Below are positions 32,701-43,500 of a stretch of DNA of 64,000 nucleotides, one piece after another. How positions within the stretch are numbered: the first letter of the stretch is position 1; each line of letters begins with the position of its first letter. Under the pieces are notes generated by a model, which was not told where the DNA came from, searched no databases, and saw nothing but the letters and a program-made list of their open reading frames with translations. The stretch covers positions 1,927,001-1,991,000 of the forward strand of contig JAGTTD010000015.1 in NCBI GenBank assembly GCA_018398585.1, given 5' to 3'. Position numbers and translations under genes: made by a program. The stretch is from Simmondsia chinensis (Eukaryota > Streptophyta > Magnoliopsida > Caryophyllales > Simmondsiaceae).

Positions 32701-32823
32701 AGAAGCCACAGCATCCCAGTCACGTGCACCATGCCTAATTACAGCGCCACCCAGCACCAGCTCTTCCCATGTTCCCCACCTCACCCTACCCTCCCCCTCC
32801 TCCTCCTCTACCACCACTGCCAT
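26734..32823 (-). CDS. SANT/Myb-like and bromodomain-containing nuclear protein (At2g42150/At3g57980-type)
   Basis: Five exons with matching phases: 32823-32656, 30245-30196, 29294-29217, 28504-27961 and 27279-26734, giving 461 aa. Residues about 14-50 form a SANT-like helix set (WGTWEELVLGGAVIRHGARD, WDAVASEVQAR). Residues 57-100 form a coiled coil (KAKYEDLQQRY, WFEELRKLRVEELKRSLEKS). A Ser-rich acidic/basic linker follows, with a nuclear-localisation-like TRKRRGKRKRKEW. The bromodomain spans about 255-340 (VFQRRLDSQKRARYRKTV, HMDLNMIRSRIITNSITTP, FRDLLLLANNVLVFYSKNTR). The tail is Ser/Pro/Lys-rich and ends RKKARAR. Bromodomains bind acetyl-lysine on histones, so a chromatin role is expected; direct targets are unknown. 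Intron 1 (2.4 kb) hosts a 5S-SINE and TRIM remains. The start ATG follows a short GC-rich leader and fits family N-termini. Confidence 0.93.
27300..27480. repeat. Solo-LTR-like fragment in intron 4 of the bromodomain gene
   Basis: TGTTAAGAACTCCACACATC, AGAATCTCACATTGGA and ACATATAAGCC recur in diverged form at about 32190-32350, so this is a repeated LTR-type family. The rest of the intron (27480-27960) shows nothing recognisable. Confidence 0.5.
28560..28860. repeat. MITE in intron 3 of the bromodomain gene
   Basis: Inverted-repeat-like ends (TTTCTGGCCAAGTTG at left; AAGCTGGCCAAACAGGCTCT at right) with an AT-rich core containing paired AAAAGCATT/CTTCTACTT motifs. Non-coding. Confidence 0.5.
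29806..30092. repeat. MITE in intron 2 of the bromodomain gene
   Basis: The left end GGCTCCGTTTGTTTTAAATT and right end TTGAATCAAATGGAAC are imperfect inverted repeats with TTGA flanks on both sides. The core is AT-rich and non-coding. Confidence 0.55.
30813..30868. repeat. Two-copy 28-bp tandem repeat
   Basis: The unit AAGGTCCATCATCATCCTAT occurs twice back to back inside intron 1 of the bromodomain gene. No function is visible. Confidence 0.85.
31255..31495 (-). mobile_element. Full-length 5S rRNA-derived SINE with 20-bp TSD
   Basis: Minus strand: CGGATCCCATTAGAACTCCG, AAGCGTGCTTGGGTGAGAGT, GGGTGACCTCCTGGGAAGTC, then GGCTGCGTACATCCG and GCGGGAACCCTTGAGGCACT. A perfect TSD AGTTATTGTTAAACAATGAA lies at 31235-31254 and 31496-31515. 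A mononucleotide run (G on plus, about 31300-31317) interrupts the tail. It lies in intron 1 of the bromodomain gene, same orientation as the gene. Confidence 0.93.
31935..32425 (-). mobile_element. TRIM copy with a second LTR-like element in one LTR
   Basis: LTR-like ends (AAGAAATCAAATATCCC to ATAATCCAACA, and AAAAACCAATTATCTCG...) bracket an internal region with CAAATGCCCCTTAGGCTTGA and GAGAGTTGGGGCTATTC. The primer-site side reads CTCTGATAGCATA. From about 32190 to 32370 another LTR-type sequence (TTAAGGACTCCACATGTGAG) breaks the right LTR. Confidence 0.6.
32470..32575 (-). mobile_element. Diverged LINE/SINE tail copy
   Basis: A (CAA)n start, TGCCTTAAAAAGGCTC and ATATGTACGCAGCCTTACCC on the plus strand are the inverse of the shared tail. 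It lies about 80 bp inside intron 1, close to exon 1 of the bromodomain gene. Confidence 0.6.
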
Positions 32824-33427
32824 CTCCCACCCTCCACGTGTACGCCTCTGATTCCTCCAAAGTTCCCCCCTTTTTATAATTCAATCCCTAATTTCCACAA
32901 TACAAACCCAGAAATCTATCAAATAGAAAAAGTCCTAAAAGCGCGGGTTTCAGCCCAATTGAATTTTAGGTCAAGATCAAATTTTTTTTAAAAAAAATGA
33001 AGGGAATGCATTAATATCAGATTAAAAATTGTTATTAAGGGAGCAATAATTAACTTATAGTAAATAAAAGACACGAAAATAATTATTTTACTCTGATAAC
33101 AACAATTATAGCATGTATTACCAAAAACAACACCAAATCGTCGAGTTTTGGTCCCTAATTTCAACAACAAAAAACCCAGAAACCGAAACAAATAGGGAAA
33201 AAAAAACCCTAAAAGCGGTTTTCAGGCGAATTGAATTTTAGGTCAAGATCATTTTTTTTTTAAAGAAAATTTATTATTTCACTTATAAAAAATAAGAGCC
33301 ACAAAATTACTTTAAAACCGACACTTTGTAACTCTGAAAATAGCAATCTTGCCTGTGTTACCCAAAAAGAACACCAAATCTTTGATTTCGCACTCTTAAT
33401 TTTTGTTGTAATGGGCTTTGTTTGCAG

Positions 33428-33476
33428 ACCCCCTTAGGCGGGAGCGCTTGGAGGCACTGGATTTGTTGTTGTTGTT
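33428..33476 (+). mobile_element. Extremely truncated LINE/SINE tail insertion (49 bp) with TSD
   Basis: Only ACCCCCTTAGGCGGGAGCGC, TTGGAGGCACTGGATTTG and the (TTG)n end are present. The near-identical flanks GGGCTTTGTTTGCAG (33413-33427) and GGGTTTGTTTGCAG (33477-33490) form the TSD. Confidence 0.85.
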
Positions 33477-33539
33477 GGGTTTGTTTGCAGAATTGAAGGA
33501 TTGGAAGAAGAACAATCAAAATTAGTTAATGGAATTGAA

Positions 33540-33545
<6 letters not shown>

Positions 33546-33581
<36 letters not shown>

Positions 33582-33650
33582 AAGGGGGAGACAAAAAAGG
33601 GGTTGGTGTTAGCTTACGAAAATCGGTTAATTCTGCCGTGCTGTCAACGT

Positions 33651-33685
<35 letters not shown>

Positions 33686-33687
33686 AA
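33546..33687. repeat. (GA)n and (TC)n microsatellites facing each other
   Basis: A GA run (about 33548-33578) and a TC run (about 33659-33685) lie about 80 bp apart and are reverse complements, so a transcript across both could fold back. They lie upstream of the bromodomain gene. Confidence 0.8.
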
Positions 33688-33747
33688 AAATGGAAATTTT
33701 CTCTGTAATTCTGGGTTCTGTGTCCCTGTAATTTCATACAATGACAT

Positions 33748-34510
33748 GTAGCCTGCAAATGAGCCGAGCTGACTTATAGCTTGTTCGGCTTGATTTGTAA
33801 ACTAAATGAGATCGGTTTGATGTCAATATTATTTATCTAATCGAACCGCATAAATGAGACCAGCTCGGTATTAGTATCATTTAGGCTTGATTATTTGGCG
33901 AGCTTGCTTGTTGAGCTTTGTCAACTTATGGGGCTCATTTACTGGGCTCGTTAAACACGTTTATTAGGTTTGTTAGACTCGTTTATAATTATTGTTACAT
34001 GGATTGCTATAAAAGGGTATTAAAATAAATTATGCATGAAAATTGAAAATAAAAAATATACATGTAGTTCAATTCTGCCAATCTAGACATGCGAGTCAAC
34101 AATCGAGCAGGCTCGTGAGAAATTTGTATTTGTACGCAAAGTTTAAGGGTCTCTAAGTAGAAAATTTGTATGCAACATCATCGAATAATTCAATATGAAT
34201 CGATAAACCTTCCTAACTTTGATTAGAAATCTAGCGGTTTTATTACATCTCATAGAAAATATGGAAGTAATGGCAAAAAAGTAGTGTAAAAATTTATAGG
34301 AAAAAATAAGTTTATTTTGAAGGATTTCACTTTTATTTTCAAAATGAAAAGAATGTTAAATTTGTAATGTACCAATGATTAAGCGTCTAAATAATGTTGA
34401 TTAGTTAAAAGTCGAGCTTGATTAGAAGGAAGATCCGTAACGACTTAAACTTCAGAACGATGACCGATGATCGGAGCTAATTATAAGTTTGGCTTGAAGT
34501 TCGTACAAGT
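33748..34510. repeat. Old GAGCTCG-type MULE-like element
   Basis: Dense runs of GAGCCGAGCTGACTTATAGC, GGCTTGATTTGTAAAC and GAGCTTGATTAG motifs with no ORF. Ends are not resolved. Confidence 0.45.
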
Positions 34511-34718
34511 GCTTTAGTGATATGAAAAAGTCATAAGATCAAATGGACAATAAAATATCAGTTCAAGGAACAAGGACCGAAACAAATCATAATAGGTCAA
34601 CCTCCTGTTTGTACACTAAATTTTCCTTTGGGTCGAAGTCAGTATTTTAACAATTTGAGTATATTTATTATTATAAACCTAAATTGAACTAAACAAACTA
34701 CCAAAAGTCCAAACCACA

Positions 34719-34885
34719 ACAACAATAATAGATCCAATGCCTCAAGAGCTCCCGCATAAGCGGGGTCTGGGAAGGATAGATGTACGCAACCTTACCCCTT
34801 TAGGATATAACCCTACCGAGAGGCTGTTTTTAAAGACCTCCAACCTTATAGGATTGGCAACAAAAGGACATCCGACTAACAGTCC
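34719..34885 (-). mobile_element. LINE/SINE tail copy
   Basis: The plus strand reads CAACAACAATAATAG, CTCCCGCATAAGCGGGGTCT, GATGTACGCAACCTTACCCC and GAGAGGCTGTTTTTAAAGAC, the inverse of the shared tail. Flanks AGTCCAAAC (34708-34716) and CAGTCCAAAC (about 34880-34889) suggest a short TSD. Confidence 0.75.
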
Positions 34886-34899
34886 AAACTAAAAATATA

Positions 34900-36320
34900 A
34901 AATTGGATCAACCAACAATTATTTCAATTAAATTTTCGATTCAAACTACTAATTCGATTATCCTAATCGATGAAATGTCAAATGGGATTTGACAATTTGA
35001 ATTTCGATTTGAAATTAATTGTATAGTCAATTTGGGGGTTGGGTCTTCAAGAATAAAAATATAAAATCAACCTTCTTTCTCCCTTTAATTTGGACTTTTC
35101 TTCAAAATACAGTATGAAAATTAGATGAGATATTATACGTAGTTTATTATTCGGCTATGTATACGAAAATATTGGTTAATAGTTCGTTGACTCATAAAAG
35201 TAAAAGAATAATGTTCGTCACAATAGCGGTCACAAAAATATAACACATAGTAAATTATAGGATACAATTAATAATTTAAGAGTTAAATGATATATTTATC
35301 AATATATAAAATATAAATATTTAATTTAATTATAGGTATTAATTATTTTCAATTATTATTTTTTTTTAAAAGGAAAAATACAAAAGTATGTCATAATATA
35401 TGTGTTTTTCGAATAACTTTAAGAAAACGCATATTTTACCATATTATTAACGATAATATATAAGCTCTTTTTAAATGGGGTAACACACAACTATGAATTT
35501 CTCCTTATTCAAATTTCGAAGTTTCCCTCTTCATTCTTCTTTTCAAACTTCAGTCTTTTTCAATGTTTGGATTTTTCTAAAATATTTGGACAAAAAATTA
35601 AAAATAAAATTCAAACAAAAAAATTGAGTTCACATTGTAATGCAAAACGATCCCAAACAACCCTTAAGTGTCGCCAATGTTTTTGTTTGTATAACAATAT
35701 GTCATGATTCTATCAATATCTAATCGGTAAGATGTGTATTGGAACCGACTGAATATTGACAGAATCATGACACAATATGTCAAACAGACGTGCAAGTCTT
35801 GAAATGATATTTTCTTACTTAAATAATCAGAAAAAAAAAATCATTTTCAAAACCTAATTTTTAATTTTCACAAAGATTTAAAAGTACAAACAGAACCTTA
35901 TTACACAAAGCTTAAGAAAGTTAAAAACAAAACCACGTTGTCCAAACGAAAGTAATTTCTACACGAAAATCTTGCAATCCAATGACTTCGATGGGGTAAA
36001 CCGCAAAGTCATTTCGAGTTAGATCATACTAGACTGAGATATAACAATTTTGGATTATCGAAACTGTCTTAACTGTACTTTTAAGTGAGTTCAAAAATTG
36101 CCAGGTCCAAAGTTTTGTCTTTTTTCTTTTTACATCGGAATTCGAACTCGCATCCCAAAATTGACCAACTATGACTCCAACCATTGCGACCAACCAGTAA
36201 CCATCGATTACTAAGTCCAAATTGTAGGATTACAGAATGCAGCCAAAACCCCATTACAGTGGAAAACCAGAGGCCAGACAGCACATTGTTTTACACACTC
36301 CTAGCATCACTTTTTATTTT
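34900..36320. other. Intergenic AT-rich region, no gene seen
   Basis: It contains only short chance ORFs and one conspicuous hairpin (35700-35772), described separately. Confidence 0.6.
35700..35772. other. 73-nt imperfect hairpin
   Basis: TGTCATGATTCTATCAATAT at 35700-35719 pairs with ATATTGACAGAATCATGACA at 35753-35772 with a single mismatch. The 33-nt loop contains ATCGGT...ACCGA, which can extend pairing. It could be a tiny MITE or a small-RNA precursor; the sequence alone does not decide. Confidence 0.75.
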
Positions 36321-36342
36321 AAAAATCATATTTCGAAATTGA

Positions 36343-36567
36343 ACCTAAGAGGGTACCAACACGTAAGCACCAGATCCCATTAAAACTTTGAAGTTAAGCA
36401 TACTTGGGCAAGCGTACTACCAATATGGGTGACCTCCTGGCAAATCTTCGTGTTGCACCCCTCAGGTTGGGGGTTCTCGACAACAAAAGGGGGAAGGCTG
36501 CATACATCCACTCCCCCCCGACCCTGCTCAGGCGGGAGCCCTTAAGACACTAGAAATGTTGCTTTTT
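36343..36567 (+). mobile_element. Full-length 5S rRNA-derived SINE
   Basis: It begins ACCTAAGAGGGTACCAACAC, the same first bases as the copy at 60304, so this is the true 5' end of the family. The 5S part (AGATCCCATTAAAACTTTGA, TGGGTGACCTCCTGG, CTTCGTGTTGCACCCC) and the tail (AAGGCTGCATACATCC, GGCGGGAGCCCTTAAGACAC) follow. TSD ATATTTCGAAATTGA (36328-36342) against ATATTTTGAAATTGA (36568-36582). Confidence 0.9.
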
Positions 36568-37532
36568 ATATTTTGAAATTGACTTTTTTCAATTTTTATT
36601 TTGAGTAAAAACAGAAAACAAGAAACTAGGACAAAAAAATTATTTTCTAAACCTTTATAGCTTACTATGTAGAGCTTAAGCCTAATGAAACTCGAGCTTA
36701 TAGATTAGGAAGTCAAAATGAGCTTAAATGAGTCTATCTAAATACTATTATTAGCTTAGATGTGTACCAATCAATATTTTCTGGTAAAAGTTGGTCGGAT
36801 TTCAACAAAAACTCACCAATCTCTGGCATAGGATACCTGCAGTAAAATTTTCAAACTCGTTGGATACCTAACTGTATAAAATGTCAGAGGTGTCTAAATA
36901 ATATATATCCAAATATCAGGTACCATAGGAGATTCCTAAAAAGAAAAAAAGAGATTGGGGTGCTTCTCAAGTACTACATTCTCAGGGTAATACATGCAAG
37001 AACAAACAACCTTAGGATCGTCCATGACAGATAGGGAATCTTAAATCATCAACTTTGACAAGAGAGCTCTATCCGACGGATTCTACCACAAAAAGACCAA
37101 ACCCCGTAAGACCCAAATTCGCCAAGAAACATAATCTCACAGCAAACCCAAAAATCACACACTGATAACTCTTAATATTAAGAATTCCATACATACACCA
37201 AAGCATAACATGCATGCCCATCAGTGTGATGAGCCCCCTACACTAAAAACTTGGCAGCATTCTAAGCCTTTTTTCTTCTTCGTTTCGAATGTTGAAACGA
37301 ACAACGGAAAACTGATACAATGGGAGCCCGAAACAAGGCGACATTCGAGGCCTCGTTTCACCTGTTAATGGGTTAGCACAGGGTTCTTTTTCTTTTCGTT
37401 ACCAGCCTGTCATACATGCAGAGAATAAACAGATAAGATACAAACAAATTCCTAGGATAAATAGGACTGTCCTAATAGACTTAGTATCTGATAATAGGAT
37501 GAGTACAGCATGTGAAGACTCTTGCCTTAGGT

Positions 37533-40500
37533 TTACGGTTCGATCTGCACCATTTTTAATAGGTTTTCAACTATTTCTGACATCGGAGGCCTGAATTCTG
37601 GTTCAGCCTGAAACATTAAAACACGGAGAGAATCAACGCTGCGTCAGAGGCTAACAAACAAATTCCGACATGAAAAGACGTGACAACAATAACAACAATG
37701 ATAACAATCTGACCCCTTTTTTTCTAGCAGTTAGAGTCAACTACACTTAATGGAGCCAAAACATAGTCCATAGTTGCAGCTGATATCGGACTGTGGAATT
37801 GCAATTTGAATTCGCATTCTGATAGAATCGAAATTTTATTGTTTGGCATAATCAAAGGAATTGGAGGGTAACTCCATAACTAATTGTCTCGGGTTTTAAG
37901 TCAATCGAATTGGATCATTCTAGATTTCGGGTCAACTTGGGTTGAGTTCGAGCCATGTTGATATCGGGTCAACTCGGGCCAAGTTAGGTCAATTCAGGTT
38001 CACGTCATTCAAGTTAAGTCATTTTGAGTTTCAAGTCAATTTTCGGCTGTGTTAGGTGTTGTGGTTTCAAGGCGTCTTGGCTAGTTGGATCATTTTGAGT
38101 TTCAAGACAATACTGTTAATATGAAATAAAACTCTATCCCTCGCTACAAGGAACTAGAATGTTTGATTTTTGGTTAAAGCCTAATTTCATAAAATTGTGC
38201 GGAGGAATCATAATTCCAATGCAACAGGCAAATCAAACAATAAAATTGGAATCTTGGACCCGAATTCCAATTTCAATCCTAATTGAGTTAGTTCCAGGCT
38301 TCAATTCCATACACCAAACATGACCTAAGATACATTTTCGAATTCCAAATGTGGCACCACCATGTCAGTAACTCTGTGGGTCTGGCTTGACAGCAAGCAT
38401 CAAACCTTGTTGTATCTTTTACCATGAATCATAACATAATTGCAATAGTAGGGGTGCAAAAGAGTCGAGTCGAGCCAAGCACTTGAACTCGAGCTCTATA
38501 GGACTTATGAAGCTAGAGTTCGACCCAAGCTCTTATTGAGTTTTGAACTCGTTTTGATAAAATATATGTATATTCCATATTCTGCTCGACTAGACTCTTA
38601 GTCTATTCAAGTCGAGTCAAACCTCATACTCGTATTCCCAGTTTACTTCCCTCTCCCCCCCACCTCCCACCCCAACCCAAGGATCGTGTTTTGCTTCATT
38701 ATAGCTAACAATGGCATATTTTGATCCACGTAACTAAGCACTACTAATTATTTATTAGTAACTACTTCCTTTCGTTGATTCCCCGGCCATTTTCAATGTA
38801 AAAGTGGACAAAATGAAAACAAAAAGAAGTAAAAATGGAGGGGTAGGGAGAAGAGGGACTAGCCTGAACACAAAGAGAAATTATATCTGCAAAACGGGAT
38901 AGTGACAATTTGGAAGGATATACTCCCTTCAGGGAAGGATCTACCATCTTCGATAAGGCGTCTATATCGTGAAGCTGCGGAATTACCCATCTAACCAGAG
39001 CTTGCTCTCCTCGAGGTCGTGACCTACAATTAGTTCATAACGACGTCAAGTTGTTCTTCTGAAAGTGAATCTGAAACGCATTTTGTCCTACACGTTATCT
39101 AATAGGTTGCAATTTTGCGTCTTTCAAAGGGAGATGAGTTGCTTTTGAGACTTGTGTTAGCAAAATTTTGAATGAACACGCATATCATTACTTTTTATAC
39201 TTGTTTAATAGTTTTTATCATTTAAATATAGTTACAAATCAATTGTTCTAAAAGCTTTGGTTGTTGGGCAAAGGCCCAATAATGATTTTATACTCCAACA
39301 TGCCTCTTCACACGAATATCTATTAGGCTTAAAGTGTGGATAATGCATATAGACCCACGTTATACCTTATGTTGAAATTATATTAATATTAAAAGCGGAG
39401 GCTGTTGGAATTCGAACTCGTGACCTCTCAGTCAACAAGGCTCTGATACCATGTCAAAAAACCAACTATTACAGAAGCATAAACTGATGGGTGAAGACCC
39501 ACGAATAGTATTATATTCTAACTGATGCAGCACGAAAGAAAAGGATTACTGATTATAGAAGATTTGATATTTTATTAGATTTGGATAGAGTAATTGATAA
39601 GATTAAGATTAGAATATATCTTTTAAGTCAATAAGATATTTTAGTCTTGTTTTAATTAGTAAGATAATTTCTTTTTATTATTTATCTCTTTAGTTATCCA
39701 ATAAGGTTTAACTTTTTCTATAAATAGAGCTTTATAATTCATTAGTTTCAAGTTTTGATGAATAAAAATTGAATTGTGCTTTTGGTTAGCAAGTTCTGCT
39801 ACATCACTAACATTTGACAATTGTTTATCACTTACCTATCATAAGACTTCCGCCCGGTAAGGAGTTCTAACATTACGACTCCAAAGCTGAAAACATCACT
39901 CTGTTTAGTATAGCTCCCCAATTCAAGCTCCGGTGCACCATAACCACTAGACTCCAACTGCAAGAAATGACAGTGATGTTAAGCCATAGATAACATACCG
40001 ATGCGTTTATAAGCAAAAATCCTAGATGCACAGAATACGGTACAAAACAGAGGACCAATGAAAAATTCAACGAGGAAAAAAAAAAGAAAAGAAAAAAAGA
40101 AAACAAGACACAAGATTTATGTGGTTCAGCCAATTGTACCTACGTTCAAGGAGTTGCAAAGATGTTTCACTATATATTGGGACGAGTATAAGAGAATTCT
40201 TCTTCCTCACGTTACAACTAACAAATCTTAGGCAGAAATTTATAAAGCCACACAAAACTCTAATATGCCTGAAAATACCTTTGCATAGGCTGGGCGCATA
40301 ACAAGCCCAACAACTCACTTTGTATTTAAATCTAACCCTCTATGTAGGGAAAACTTGGCTTGTGTATAGTTTGCACACAAAATTGGAAAGGATGTCTTGT
40401 AACCTGTTACCCTGGCCCATGAGAGTCAGACAATGATATATGTTCAAAGGTCAGATTCACAACATCTAATAATTTTCCACATTTTAAGTCTAATATGAAG

Positions 40501-43500
40501 TGTCGAAATTCCCTTATCCAATGCGGGTACTTTATGGAAAAATGGAGAGAAGAAGCAACCATCTTTATGAATGATTATTTTGACTGTTTGGACCTCTCGC
40601 TCCCCTTTCCAAATAATTGAACTAGGGAAGGATTTCTTACTCAGCAACAAGCATTCATGGAGCACCAGAAGAAGTTTACCTGGCTAGTCCCTGCATCTGA
40701 TAGTAGAGAGGACAACCCACAGTCTGAGATTCGCGGTGCAAAGTTATCGTCAAGGAGAATATTGGCAGATTTGAAGTTTTTGTGCACAATAGCAGGCTGA
40801 CAAACCTCATGCAAATATCTTCACCACCAAACAAACAACAAAACATGATGTGAAGAGAATTGATGAACACAAGTGGTGTTATACTATAAAACTATTCTCA
40901 GACCTTCCTCTAGCAACTTAGGCATTTGGGATAATTGGTTTGTTAATACGGTATTAGTCTATTTGACTGAGTCCCGAATTCAAATGCAAATAGCCCTAGC
41001 ATAAACAATTCCTAGACTTTCACCTAACACTTCATTTCTTGACTAGTATCATCACTAAAATGTATCATAACTTGACAAGTACCAACATAATAAGCTCAAG
41101 CTAGGAGGCTCACAAGCTTAGATACGCCAACCTCAATATAAATTATGAAGCCAAATGTGCCCAACAAGCCATGTCCGAGCCTAATTGAGCCAATATCAAG
41201 CCCAAGTGAGCTTATGTGAACCCAAAAAAGGTAAGGTTCTCAAACTCGGAGGCTCACAAGCTTAGATAAGCCAACCTCAATATAAATTATGAAGCCAAAT
41301 GTGCCCAACAAGCTATGTCCGAGCCTAACCGAGCCAATATCAAGCCTAAGTGAGCTTACGTGAACCCAAAAAGGTAAGGTTTGCCCGAAACTCACTGAGA
41401 TCAACCAAGCTACGTCAAGCTCAAGCTTGTAGGAGCCAAGCTTGAACTCGGTGGGTTTGAGCCAAGCCCAAGATAAGCCAAATGTTGGCAAGCTGAGAGC
41501 TCGCTAGGCTCATTTACACCAGTAGTTGCACTTACTCGAGGGCTCTTGCAGCTCCGAGGGCGATTCTGACACGCACGTTCCATGAAAGGTTCTTGTGGGC
41601 ATCATCATCAAAATGCAGAGCATCACAGAGTGTCCCGTTGTTGCAGTGCTCATAGACAAGCAGCCTTTGCCCATACTCCGCACAATAACCGATGAGCTTG
41701 ATTATATTATCATGTTGAATTTTAGAGATGCCATTCACAAGCTGGACAAACTCAGCTTCATTCTGCGGTCTGCAAGCTGCAGGGTTGAGTTTCTTTACTG
41801 CCACAAGCTACATGCAAATAGATTTTGGATCAGACAGGCTTCCCTAAAAGAATATATAAAAGAGCATAAAAGAGACATCTATATAATGTATTCTGGGCAC
41901 ACCAATAGAAATCTAGGCAAAATATTCCAGGGTTCTGATGGAAGTAGTATTTGTGCCAAGATATTGATTTGGTTGTCAAGGGCTGCTGCAATGAAACAGG
42001 GAAGACAGCAACAAGTACAATTAAACTTATTATAGGATTTTCCATGAAAGAAGACTAGTGTAGAATTCCAATTTGCTTAAAAACATGTAAAACCCAAGCG
42101 TCCTAATAAATTTTGGAAAATTTCCTGAGTCTATCTATGCGCCTTAATGTCAATATATGATCCGCGTGGACGTAAAGGGCGTTTCAAGTTCAAAGAATAA
42201 CATACAAAGTTCTAATGACATAGAATTCAGGGGAGAAGCCAAAGCGACCTTCAGCTATTGGTAAAACACAGCCAAGGTTGAGGCACCAGGACAAGAGATC
42301 ATAGGTTCAAATCCCCAACCCCACTAACCCTTCCCAGAAAAAAAGAAATTGGGAGAGAATACTCAGTGAAAGTGTAGTAATGCATACTCTGTAGAATCAG
42401 ACAATGCAAAAAAAAAACTTGATGGTACAAATTATTAAGTTAAAACGAGGGCAAGAGATAAATGGGGAGTCATTGATCAGTCAAAAGTACTCGGTTGAGA
42501 ATAATACCTTTCCACCAGGAAGTTCACCCCTATAAACACTACCAAGAGTGCCTTCACCAATGAGATTCTCCTGAGAAAAGCTATTAGTATACTGTTGAAG
42601 CAATGCAATAGTGAATGAGTTCACAGAGCTAGGCACGGTAGGCTGTTGCATCGGAGTCATCTTTGTCAGTGTAATCGGTTTAAATGTTGTGTTCTGAGCA
42701 GAAAGGTGTCCAGGAGGTGGCAGTGGCTGTGATGATGGTAGGGTAATGTTCATCCCTGTCATGTCTATAGCATGATCATCCTTATTCCTGTCACCTGAGG
42801 CTGCTGATTTCGCACTCATCTTTTCTTTATGATCTGGTTTACTTGCATTTGGCAATTTTGCAGCCGCCTCATCGGTGGCTGATAAGAATAAACAATGATA
42901 TATTTGTCCATGGACAAAAAAGTCTCACATCATGCATCAAGTAACAAAGGATGATACTGTGAACCACCTATTCAAAAATCTTAAGCTATTCGGTGGAGAG
43001 AAATGAATTTATGACATAACGTGCTCCACATGCAAATGTCCATTCCGCTTGAAGGGTGGAGAGTATGCATAGACTCACTTCTTACCTTGTGCAAGGATTT
43101 TGTCAATATAATGGGGAACTATTAAGATTTGAACTCAAGATCTTTCGGTCAAAGAGGCATGGTATCATGTTAATGAACCAATTATCCCGCAAGATTAAGC
43201 TAGCCAAAAGATATTATCAAGCAACGTAAGGGAAAAGTCTCAACTTTACCTGTTTGTTTGTAGGTCTGTGGCAAGGATTCAGTGAACTTGCCACTTTTTA
43301 TTTCATAGGAACTCTTTTCATTTGCCTTGGTGGCTTTGCCACCCACTTCTCTCCTCTTCCAGCACTTTGAAACACAAATCCACAAACCCAACGCAACAGC
43401 TGCAAGTATAAACACCACAACGACTGCACTCACTATGGTCCGTTTGGTCGCAACATACTTTGTTGACTTTTCAGAGCTTCCTGTTTCAGGAACAGATGTG

